The notes under the pieces were generated by a model. It searched no databases, had not been told where the DNA came from, and worked only from the letters and a program-made list of their open reading frames with translations. 8,676 nt of DNA, from assembly GCA_945827765.1 (NCBI GenBank), contig CALZPS010000051.1, forward strand, positions 1 through 8,676, in the 5' to 3' direction. Positions within the stretch are counted from its first letter, which is position 1, and each line of letters begins with the position of its first letter. The translations under genes were made by a program, and so were the position numbers. Of this stretch, positions 1-7,244 are shown in pieces. The stretch comes from an uncultured Lachnospiraceae bacterium. GTDB taxonomy: Bacteria; Bacillota; Clostridia; Lachnospirales; Lachnospiraceae.

Positions 1-46
1 TACACAAGGAGTATCGTCGGCAGCGTCAGATGTGTATAAGAGACAG
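1..46 (+). other. Illumina Nextera adapter and index (artefact)
   Basis: This is library-construction sequence, not genome. Bases 1-5 (tacac) match the end of the Illumina P5 primer. Bases 6-13 (AAGGAGTA) match the Nextera i5 index known as S507/N507. Bases 14-46 match the Nextera read-1 adapter (TCGTCGGCAGCGTC followed by the 19-bp Tn5 mosaic end AGATGTGTATAAGAGACAG at 28-46). All three parts are in the order and orientation of a Nextera library molecule, so chance similarity is implausible. Genomic insert begins at base 47. Any coding sequence called across this point is artificial, both the minus-strand ending and the short plus-strand reading frame beginning in the mosaic end. Confidence 0.98.
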
Positions 47-3000
47 TTCTTTATCGCTGTACCAGCCCTCGAAATTGTACCCCTGTTTCTCCGGTACCGC
101 AGGTACTTTCACTTCGGATTCATATTTTGCCTCAATAATCGGAATATAGGTTCCGCCATTTGTATAAGGAACAATCACGTAACCATCACGCACGTTATCC
201 CAGTAAAGGGAAATCGTTCTTTGAATCGGCTTAGAAGTAAAGCTTAATGGATATTTTACCCATGTAATAATCATCTCGCCTTCCAGTTTCTTATCACCCT
301 CTGCAGGATGTACACTGATTGTATTTGTCTGCGGGTCATAAGAAAACTTATCATTGGTCATAGTAATGACAAAATTCCTACGATTATTCTTACTCTCTCC
401 CTTGGATTCATCGAAATAATCATTATAAACTGCCTGCTTTTCTTTTCCTTCCTTCAAATCCAGATAGGTAAGTTCGAATACACTGTCCGGAATTACCGTA
501 GAACGTATATACTGTTTCAACTTAATATCCGGCATATCCTTCTGAGCTGTGTTGAAATCCAAAACATTATCTACGGCTCCTGCGCCCCACAACGACCATT
601 CCTTATCAAGAATAGTCATTTCCTTCCTCAGACGACCATCAAGGACCTGTGCATTCAGCCCCATCTCCATAAAGACTCCAACATCCACCAGCATCGCGCC
701 GCTGTATTTCTGACTTCGTCCCTGGGAAGCTGTATATTTCAACTCGTAGTAGAAATATCCCCACAACTTGGTATATGCACCCACTGCCGCCTCAGTACCC
801 ACAGAATCTAACTTAGTAGAAAAGAGACCTACGTTAAATTCCAATTCAATTCCTGCTCTGATGCCAAGACGTCCCATTACGTAGAAACTAAATTCATACC
901 TTTCTTCCTGCAGAACAAGAGAATCACAAGTGGCTTTGCGGCCAAATACATCTATGGTAAAGGTATAGCGCTTACCAGTCAAGTATTCAAAATCAAAGCC
1001 CGTAGATACGCATGCTTCCATTTCGACGATAAAGTCCACGGACATATTTATGGCAATAATCGGTATCTCATTGGTTATATATTTTTCCGTCTCATATAAA
1101 TTGACATCCACTATTTTCAGATAATCCGACTCTTCTTCAAGCATCTCGGAGTAACGTTTTACCAGTTGGTTACTGGTGTTCTCTGCATCCTCCTCTTCAC
1201 CTTCCTCTTCCTTGGATTCCAACAGACCTTTGATCATCTCCGCAATATCTTCGCCCTCATCGTCATCCTTGTCATCCTTGTCATCCGCTTCCTTGGTAAC
1301 CATGGTAGCATTCACTTCAACACCTGTATAGTTCAACAGATCCACATTTGCAGTCACACGATATTCTGCTATGTACGGGAAAATCCCCCATACCTTCCAT
1401 ACTGCTTTACTTCTGGCACCGAAGTTCAATCCAACTTCTTCCACAAATTTACCGCTGACGGTAATCACAATGGAATTATTAGAACCACTCTTGGTGATCG
1501 TAATCTTCGCCTTTACTTCCAGTTCGACGCTAAGTCCCTGCTTATCAGCATTGGTTCCCTCAATATCACCCAAATGTTTTGGTCTGATACTAATTGTAGC
1601 TTTCGGATAATCATCTTCCATTTCACATGACACCTTAATGCTGGAGTCCATCAACTGCAACTCTTCCGGTGAAACTGGCGTACCGTCTTCCAAAGTGACC
1701 TTGTAATCCTCCAGGTGCATATGTTCGCTCAGATTTGTAAAATTATCCGTCGCCAATGTCAAAGATGCCAGATACTGTGCAGCCTCCTCAGCAAAACCAC
1801 TGCTGACTGCCTGCTGCTCAATCTGTGTTTCCAGTAATTCTTTGTCAACATTTTCCAGCATCTCCGAACCAGACAGCTTCTGGTTTGAATAAATGTCCAT
1901 AGCCGTCCTTACTTCTTCCCATTCGGCATCCTCATAAGTGACGGTAGTAGTTCCATTCTTATTATCCGTTACGCTTGTAATCTTACCAAACACTTCCAAA
2001 AGCTCTGCTGCATCTTCCCCTGTCTCCACTCCAAAGACACCGGTGTAGAACATAAGAAAATCGCCCACATCAACCGTAGTCTGACTGTCCAGTTCGATAT
2101 TTGCATATACGTCATCGGAATAATCAAATCTCTTATTTTCAACCGTGATGGAATGATTCCCGCTTACGCCGTCTAAATCTTCATCCACAGAAACAGGAAG
2201 CATATCCGGCTCAAAGATCACATCCTCCGGCTCTGCATTTTTATAAGAATAAAGCTTACCATTCTTCTTTGTAATTTCCACATAAGCGACATCCCCACAC
2301 TCGTCTTCCGGAGTATCCTGCTTACGCAAATCAGGTCTTAAGCCTGCGTATACAGTGACCACATCTCCCACATCTAATTTACCCTTTGTATATTCAAAGG
2401 TTCCCTCGGTAAGTTCTGCCGGTCCGATCCTGCCATCGCGATCTGCTGTGTAGAGTGCAATACTTAAAGTTTCAACCTGCTCTCCTTCATTGGTAATATT
2501 ACTGAGATCCTCTACAGAAATATAAATCATATCCTTATTAAAGCTAAGATTTGAAATTTCTTCCATATGCGTGGTGAAGTTGTAATCACGCACAGATTCC
2601 GGCTCATCCTTAAAGTTAAGTCTTGCATCCTTCAGAGTAATACGGAAGGTGGAACCTTCTGCAAATCCACTTTCTGTGAACAGGTCACTACCCTCTCCGA
2701 AAGAATTGTTGCCGGTAATTGTAAAAGTACCCTTCCTGCCCGATACATTAATAATATTTTCCTGTTCCGGGTCTGTGAGATTCTCAGCCTTTATGCCTGC
2801 CAGAACCGTGGCCGCGTCAAGGGTTAAGTCCTCTGTAACAACAGTTATGCGAAAATCCGTCCCCACATCCTGGGCGCTTGCAAAGGTTTTCTGCTCAATT
2901 GTTTCCAATGGAGCTTGCGCCGCATAGGAAGCATAGAGTGTCATATCCTCCTGCACAGTATCGTTGCTTCCCACCAGCTGTTTTCCTTCTTTATCATAGT

Positions 3001-3448
3001 ACCAGCCCAAAAATATGTATCCTTCTTTGTATGGCGTAGGAAAACTGCTTATCTTCGTGCCCTTCGCTACAGTCTTCTGTTTCAGGCTTGTTCCACCGTC
3101 TGTCACAAATTTCACTTTGTACTTTTTATTGGTGGGTTTTGACGTGGAAAGATTATCTGAGCCTTCCCCATTGTTCTTACCTGAATTCTCCTCGGCTTTA
3201 TTTGCCGACACTGCCGTCGTTTCTTCTGTCAGACCTTCTGACGTTGCATCTTCTGGTTTCCCGGACGTTTCTCCTGTCTGGTCTTCTAACGGCTGTTCCA
3301 CCTGTTGATGATCAACAGGTTCTGCAGTACGCTGAATCAAAATAGGTATAGCTACTACTGTACCCAGCACAAGCGCAACAGCGATCAGGGTAACTATCTT
3401 CTGTTTAAGCGTAGCTGCCTTCAGCCTGGAAAATATCTTTTGCCACAT
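47..3448 (-). CDS. InlB B-repeat surface protein, 3' truncated
   Basis: Large exported or membrane-anchored protein; 1134 genuine codons are present and the C-terminus is lost. The start ATG at 3448 is preceded by an AGGGAGGA ribosome site (3455-3462) at 6 nt. Residues 18-39 form a hydrophobic segment after a basic N-terminus (uncleaved anchor or signal peptide). Residues 41-108 are a Ser/Thr/Glu-rich linker. Residues 109-176 are an InlB B-type (Listeria-Bacteroides) repeat with the hallmark GYIFLGWYYDKEG. A second copy starts near 1090 (NGGTY...GYNFEGWYSDKE) and is cut at E1134. The roughly 900 residues between are beta-rich and I cannot name them. Acidic stretches lie at 722-734 and 745-757, and an EF-hand-like loop at 334-345. 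The apparent ending LSLIHI plus TGA (bases 26-46) is adapter. InlB-type repeats are typical of cell-surface proteins in Firmicutes. It is divergent from a two-component operon that may control it. Ligand and role are unknown. Confidence 0.9.
1262..1286 (-). repeat. 9-bp in-frame tandem microrepeat
   Basis: The 9-bp unit GTCATCCTT (plus strand) occurs twice and a third time in part. On the coding strand it encodes repeated Lys-Asp-Asp, giving the acidic tract around residues 722-730 of the InlB-repeat protein. The unit is a multiple of three, so copy-number change by slippage would keep the frame. The repeat is short and may simply reflect codon reuse in an acidic linker. Confidence 0.5.
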
Positions 3449-3529
3449 TTGTGATCCTCCCTGTACTTTCTCTATCTTTTCTGTCTGTAAAAATCTTCCC
3501 TTTATGTATCATAGTATCTCATTTCCGGT

Positions 3530-3576
3530 CGAAATTTCGTACAAGGTGCGAAATGCACTTTTAACTGCGCGAATGG
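3530..3576. promoter_or_regulatory. possible operator: iterated CGAA boxes
   Basis: In the divergent intergenic region, CGAAAT at 3530 and 3549 and CGAATG at 3570 recur at 19 and 21 bp, close to two helical turns. They lie just upstream of the -35 box of the regulator gene. The first copy lies in a perfect 10-bp palindrome (CGAAATTTCG, 3530-3539). The second lies in an inverted repeat (GTGC-N5-GCAC, 3546-3558). Helically phased repeats are what a dimeric activator or repressor would use. They do not match the usual LytTR direct-repeat consensus, so assignment to the neighbouring regulator is speculative. Confidence 0.3.
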
Positions 3577-3589
3577 TAACATCTGTCAA

Positions 3590-3619
3590 TTGAGATGCCT
3601 CATGTCCATATGGTATAAT
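3590..3619 (+). promoter_or_regulatory. sigma-70-type promoter of the LytTR/GHKL operon
   Basis: A -35 box TTGAGA (3590-3595) is followed after 18 bp by a perfect TATAAT (3614-3619). The -10 is preceded by TGG, an extended -10 element. A second TATAAT at 3634-3639 has no convincing -35 at proper spacing. The regulator start codon follows at 3668 with GGAGGG at 3659-3664. Confidence 0.65.
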
Positions 3620-3667
3620 CCATAGTAATGTAGTATAATGTTTTCATTATAGATAATCGGAGGGAAT

Positions 3668-4393
3668 ATGTTGCGAATTGCCATATGCGATGATAATACA
3701 GATTATGTACATCATACTTTAGATACAATTGATTGTTGGCCGTCCAAGCCTCTAAATACCCAGTGCGAGGCTTTTGATAATGGTGATGAACTAATATGTG
3801 CGCACAAGAATGCACCCTTTGATATTATTTTGCTTGACGTTATCATGCCCATACTGAACGGAATTGAAACTGCAAGAGAACTTCGTCTGATAGACAAGAA
3901 CACGAAAATTGCTTTTTTAACCTCTTCTCCTGAATTTGCAGTAGAATCCTATACTGTAAAAGCTGACAACTATCTGTTAAAACCCATTTCCAATCAGGCG
4001 CTTTACAAATGTCTTGATGAATTTTTGGAGGAAATATCCCAGAATCCTCTCACCATTACCGTGAAAAGCCTATACACCGTACAGAAGCTGGTTTTGGACG
4101 ATATCATATACGTTGAAGCACAAAACAGGCATACGATCTTTGCTCTGCTTGACGGCACCACTGTGAAAAGCACTGAGTCTCTGCGTGCCTGTGAGGAAAA
4201 GCTTGCCTTAAACGACTGCTTTTTCAAATGCCACCGCAGTTATATTGTAAACATCAATCATATTGATACCTATCGCCTTAAGGAAATCAAAATGCGCTCA
4301 GGTTATCGCATACCCATCTCCCGTAACTACCAAAAAGCATTTGAAACCGCATACTTTGCGGTAATCTTTGGAAAGGTCGGTGAAGTAAAATGA
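3668..4393 (+). CDS. LytTR-family response regulator (AgrA/LytR type)
   Basis: Cytoplasmic DNA-binding response regulator of 241 residues, normal length for the family. The receiver domain spans about 1-122: acidic pair D8-D9, phospho-acceptor D57 in LLDVIMP, T85 in AFLTSS and K105 in LLKP, so all switch residues are present. The LytTR DNA-binding domain spans about 128-233 and ends in the typical FFKCHRSYIVNINHI stretch (185-199). LytTR regulators bind paired direct repeats and usually activate surface, virulence or peptide-signalling genes. The ATG at 3668 follows GGAGGG by only 3 nt; TTG at 3671 would have better spacing, but M-L-R-I-A-I-C-D-D is the usual family start. Its stop overlaps the kinase start (ATGA), indicating translational coupling with its probable partner. 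The target is not shown by sequence; the divergent InlB-repeat gene is the nearest candidate. Confidence 0.93.
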   Translation: MLRIAICDDNTDYVHHTLDTIDCWPSKPLNTQCEAFDNGDELICAHKNAPFDIILLDVIMPILNGIETARELRLIDKNTKIAFLTSSPEFAVESYTVKADNYLLKPISNQALYKCLDEFLEEISQNPLTITVKSLYTVQKLVLDDIIYVEAQNRHTIFALLDGTTVKSTESLRACEEKLALNDCFFKCHRSYIVNINHIDTYRLKEIKMRSGYRIPISRNYQKAFETAYFAVIFGKVGEVK

Positions 4394-5655
4394 TTGATAA
4401 AATACTCCTGTTTGCCAACGCTTCCCTTATTCTTTTGTTTGGTGTATATTTATCTGCCGCCTTTGCCGGAATCCGGTTTACAAGAAAAAACATACTGATT
4501 TGTTTCATTCTTTGCCTATTCAGCGGTGCTCTTCAGATTGGTACATATGTAATGTTCTCTGAAGCTGTTGTATGGAAGATTTATCCCCTGATATCGCACC
4601 TTCCATTATTCCTTTTGCTATATGTAGTGTACCGTCAAAGAGCTGTTACGGCAATTGCCTCTATATGCACGGCTTACCTTTTCTGCCAGCCATCAAAATG
4701 GTTTGGAATATTGGCATTTCATCTCACCCAATCCACCTACATTGATCGTCTGGTACGCATTTGCGTCCTTATCCTTGTGTTTATTATTGTGTTCTCCTTA
4801 TTTGCTGACTCCATATTCAAAATATTCAGCAAAGACACTCGTAGTGTGTGCATTTTTGGCATAACACCTGTTGTGTATTATATTTTTGATTATGCCAGTG
4901 AAATTTACACAAATTTGTGGGCCTCTCACATTCAGGTAGCGGCAGAATTTCTCTCCTTTTTCCTTAGCATTACATTTCTGATATTCTGTCTGGTATATTA
5001 CAGAGAATATGAACAAAAAACAGATTCTGAACGAAAAGAAAAGATGATTCAACTCATTGTAGAGGAACAAAAAAAAGAGCTGGAAGCCGTAAAGCGAAGC
5101 GAACACGAAATCCGTCTGCTTCGCCATGACCTGCGTTTCTTTTTGCTAAACCTCTCCATGTGTATTGAAAATGAAGACAAAGCAACCGCCAAAAAGATGA
5201 TTTCATCCTTTATCGACAGCATTGAAGCGACAACCTTAAATACCTATTGCCAAAATCCAACCCTGAATTATATTATTTCTGCCTTCGCTGAAAGGTGCAG
5301 AAAATTACAATTCGAACTTGTATGTCAAATTGATGTCGCTGATGTTGCTTGTGATGAAATTATGCTTTCCACAATTATTTCCAACGGATTAGACAATGCC
5401 ATAAATGCTCAGGAATTAATACCTGTACAAGAGCGAAAAATTTATCTGATGCTCAAAAATGCCAATGGGAAATTATTACTTTCTATAAAAAATACCATGA
5501 AAGAAAAACCTGTTTTTGTGAATGACATGCCCATTTCTACCAAAAACGGGCACGGCTATGGTACTCAAAGCATCACCTATCTTACTGAACGTTTGGGAGG
5601 GTGCTGCCAGTTTACGACGGAAGGAAACTATTTTATATTGAGAGTAATTATCTGA
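4390..5655 (+). CDS. GHKL sensor histidine kinase, AgrC-like
   Basis: Membrane sensor kinase of 421 residues, expected partner of the LytTR regulator it overlaps by 4 nt. The N-terminal half holds about six or seven hydrophobic segments (roughly 4-27, 34-56, 63-81, 86-108, 119-139, 153-170, 181-204), as in AgrC-type polytopic sensors. A charged, probably coiled-coil linker (205-242) leads to the phospho-accepting box LLRHDLRFF with H246-D247. The ATPase domain follows: N-box SNGLDNAINA (331-340; N332, D335, N336) and a glycine-rich box KNGHGYG (385-391) near the C-terminus. All catalytic motifs look intact. No agrB or agrD gene for a peptide signal is in the window, so the ligand is unknown. 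The stop TGA (5653-5655) overlaps the first palindromic repeat unit. Confidence 0.92.
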   Translation: MIDKILLFANASLILLFGVYLSAAFAGIRFTRKNILICFILCLFSGALQIGTYVMFSEAVVWKIYPLISHLPLFLLLYVVYRQRAVTAIASICTAYLFCQPSKWFGILAFHLTQSTYIDRLVRICVLILVFIIVFSLFADSIFKIFSKDTRSVCIFGITPVVYYIFDYASEIYTNLWASHIQVAAEFLSFFLSITFLIFCLVYYREYEQKTDSERKEKMIQLIVEEQKKELEAVKRSEHEIRLLRHDLRFFLLNLSMCIENEDKATAKKMISSFIDSIEATTLNTYCQNPTLNYIISAFAERCRKLQFELVCQIDVADVACDEIMLSTIISNGLDNAINAQELIPVQERKIYLMLKNANGKLLLSIKNTMKEKPVFVNDMPISTKNGHGYGTQSITYLTERLGGCCQFTTEGNYFILRVII

Positions 5656-5682
5656 GTCAGTGGGGACAGGTTCCTCGACTCT
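5654..5682 (+). repeat. REP-like palindromic repeat, copy 1
   Basis: A 29-base unit beginning GAGTCAGTGGGGACAGG and ending CTCGACTCT, nearly identical to the copy at 7170-7199. The outer arms GAGTC/GACTC are inverted. The inner GGGAC and GTTCC can also pair, so the transcript would form a hairpin. The stem is degenerate here (CAG/CTCG instead of CAA/TTG). It begins inside the stop codon of the kinase gene. The core TGGGGACAGGTTC resembles dispersed palindromes that I recall near Y1 (IS200-like, RAYT) transposases; no transposase is in this window. Confidence 0.75.
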
Positions 5683-5685
5683 AGA

Positions 5686-5717
5686 AGTCAATGGGGACAC
5701 CTTGACTTCCCTTGACT
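5686..5717 (+). repeat. REP-like palindromic repeat, copy 2 (deleted variant)
   Basis: A second unit immediately after copy 1, in the same orientation: AGTCAATGGGGACA, then CCTTGACT, lacking the GGTTC part of the full unit. The arms AGTCAA and TTGACT (5702-5707) are a perfect inverted repeat. A further TTGACT follows at 5712-5717 after TCCC. Together with copy 1 it makes a small tandem cluster between the kinase gene and the GH43 gene. Confidence 0.72.
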
Positions 5718-5739
5718 TTGGTGTGAACCATGATAAAAT
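5712..5739 (+). promoter_or_regulatory. promoter of the GH43 gene, -35 within repeat DNA
   Basis: TTGACT (5712-5717) and TAAAAT (5734-5739) are 16 bp apart, and the -10 carries an upstream TGA (extended -10). It lies about 30 bases before the GH43 start codon. The -35 is the duplicated arm of the palindromic repeat, so the repeat seems to have supplied part of the promoter. There is no other good promoter in the 111 bases between the genes, though read-through from the kinase operon is possible. Confidence 0.55.
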
Positions 5740-5766
5740 AAAAGCACTAAAAGAAGGAGGGCATAA

Positions 5767-7170
5767 ATGGTGGAGTTTAAAAATCAGAGAAACCCGATAT
5801 TGCCTTTAAAATATCATGTCCCGGACTGCGAGGCGCACCGGATGCCAGATGGGAAACTGTATTTATACGGCAGCTACGATGATTTGGATACGGCATACTG
5901 CAGTCAGGAATACCATGTAATATCGACAGGGGATATGGAAACATGGACGATAGGGGATGAACCGTCATTTCATACGAAAGAGATTCCGTGGTTGGACGCG
6001 CCGGATTCCCCGCGCTATCCCGGAGTAGACTGGTATCATCCGACCCCGTTTTTACAGAAAATGATTCAAAATATTATAGAGGCACAAAAAGAAAAGCAGG
6101 GAGAGATTAAGGCGGGAAATATGGAGTCGGCGGATGCGGCACAGTCCGGACAGGATGTCGGAGGACAGGCGCTTTTGTTTGCACCGGATTGTATTTCTTG
6201 TAACGGGAAATATTATCTGTACTTTTGCCTGTCTGACAATCGGGAAGGCGTGGCGGTATCTGACAGCCCGCAGGGTCCGTTTCACGATGCGGTTCAGCTC
6301 CCGTGCGGAGGTATCGACCCGGCTATATTTATCGATGATGACGGACAGGCGTATTATTACTGGGGGCAGATTTATGCCAAAGGCGTGAAATTGAACGAGG
6401 ATATGATGTCCTTTGACCCGGAGCAGATTGTGGAAAATCTGGTAACAGAGGAAGAACACCATTTTCATGAGGGTTCTTCTATGCGTAAGATTGGAGATAC
6501 CTATTATTTGGTGTATGCAGACGTGGAACGCGGCAAACCGACTTCTCTGGGGTACGCGACTGCCAAATCTCCGCTGGGACCGTTTGCGTACCAGGGAATC
6601 CTGATTGATAATGACGGATGTGACCCGAAGAGCTGGAATAATCACGGTTCGATAGAATGTGTGGACGGACAGTGGTACATCTTTTATCATCGTTCCAGCC
6701 GGAATACGGACAAGAACCGGAGATTGTGTATGGAAAAGATACATATCAATCCGGACGGAACGATTGATGAGGTGAAGATGACTTCCCAGGGAATCGGCAA
6801 GCCGTTCGCGCCGGGCGAGGAAATCATGGGATATCAGGCCTGCGGCCTGAAAGGAGCGGTTTATATTGATGCGGATACCGCATATGGATATGAAGAAAAA
6901 TTAACCCATATCTCTGACGGGGATGAAATAGTGTTCCGATACGTGAAAAGCGAAACTTCCTGGACAAGGATGGAGCTGACTTGCGGCGGCAGCGGCAAAA
7001 TAGATGTCTGCCTGAATGAGAATGTCGCGGGAACGACAGCATTTTCAGGGGCAGCCGGAAAAAAACAGGTAATAAACGTACCGATTTCTATGACAGCAGG
7101 CGAATATGAACTGAAACTACGTATTGCCAAGAGCCAGGATTTGGAAATTCTGTCCGTGAGACTCTGGTGA
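5767..7170 (+). CDS. glycoside hydrolase family 43 protein
   Basis: Probable beta-xylosidase or alpha-L-arabinofuranosidase acting on xylan- or arabinan-derived oligosaccharides. It has no signal peptide, so it is likely cytoplasmic. Start ATG at 5767 after AAGGAGGG. The five-bladed propeller domain spans about 12-345 with the expected GH43 triad: candidate base D20 (VPDCEAH), pKa modulator D184 (GGIDPAIF) and acid E235 (HEGSSMR); APDC at 139-142 is the usual structural motif. Residues 365-467 form a beta-sandwich tail resembling the CBM6-like domain of XynD-type enzymes. Residues about 95-133 are a charged, Lys/Glu/Gln-rich insertion not typical of the fold core. It stands alone, with no transporter or regulator beside it, and is flanked by palindromic repeats. 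It is more GC-rich than the kinase genes upstream, which suggests a separate origin. Exact substrate specificity cannot be read from the sequence. Confidence 0.9.
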   Translation: MVEFKNQRNPILPLKYHVPDCEAHRMPDGKLYLYGSYDDLDTAYCSQEYHVISTGDMETWTIGDEPSFHTKEIPWLDAPDSPRYPGVDWYHPTPFLQKMIQNIIEAQKEKQGEIKAGNMESADAAQSGQDVGGQALLFAPDCISCNGKYYLYFCLSDNREGVAVSDSPQGPFHDAVQLPCGGIDPAIFIDDDGQAYYYWGQIYAKGVKLNEDMMSFDPEQIVENLVTEEEHHFHEGSSMRKIGDTYYLVYADVERGKPTSLGYATAKSPLGPFAYQGILIDNDGCDPKSWNNHGSIECVDGQWYIFYHRSSRNTDKNRRLCMEKIHINPDGTIDEVKMTSQGIGKPFAPGEEIMGYQACGLKGAVYIDADTAYGYEEKLTHISDGDEIVFRYVKSETSWTRMELTCGGSGKIDVCLNENVAGTTAFSGAAGKKQVINVPISMTAGEYELKLRIAKSQDLEILSVRLW

Positions 7171-7199
7171 GAGTCAATGGGGACAGGTTCCTTGACTCT
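7170..7199 (+). repeat. REP-like palindromic repeat, copy 3
   Basis: The best-preserved unit: arms AGAGTCAA (7170-7177) and TTGACTCT (7192-7199) form a perfect 8-bp inverted repeat around TGGGGACAGGTTCC, whose GGGAC and GTTCC can pair further. It starts at the last base of the GH43 stop codon. It is in the same orientation as copies 1 and 2, so the units form direct repeats on both sides of the GH43 gene. No T-run follows, so a classical terminator role is doubtful, though it could protect the mRNA 3' end. Confidence 0.78.
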
Positions 7200-7244
7200 A
7201 CATATACATAAAACGATAAAAATATATTAACTCAGAATAATACT

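Noticed and set aside
32..247. Short plus-strand reading frame starting in the adapter
   Set aside because: Its start lies in the Nextera mosaic end and the rest is antisense to the InlB-repeat gene; not a gene.
3508..3513. Possible minus-strand -10 box (TATGAT) for the surface protein gene
   Set aside because: One mismatch to consensus, but no acceptable -35 at 16-18 bp. A perfect TTGACA further upstream on that strand has no matching -10, so no promoter is called.
3449..3667. LytTR-type paired direct repeats in the divergent region
   Set aside because: Only isolated partial matches (such as CAGTTAAA on the minus strand) were found, without a second copy at the proper 21-22 bp spacing.
5680..5685. 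TCTAGA (XbaI site) as a cloning scar between repeat copies
   Set aside because: It arises naturally where the end of one repeat unit (GACTCTA) meets the start of the next; copy 3 also ends GACTCTA.
5654..5717. Small CRISPR-like array
   Set aside because: Two abutting palindromic units without spacers of regular length and without cas genes.
6052..6744. Minus-strand open frame of about 230 codons inside GH43
   Set aside because: Arginine/isoleucine-rich antisense translation with no motif and no promoter or ribosome site; the sense frame has clear GH43 motifs.
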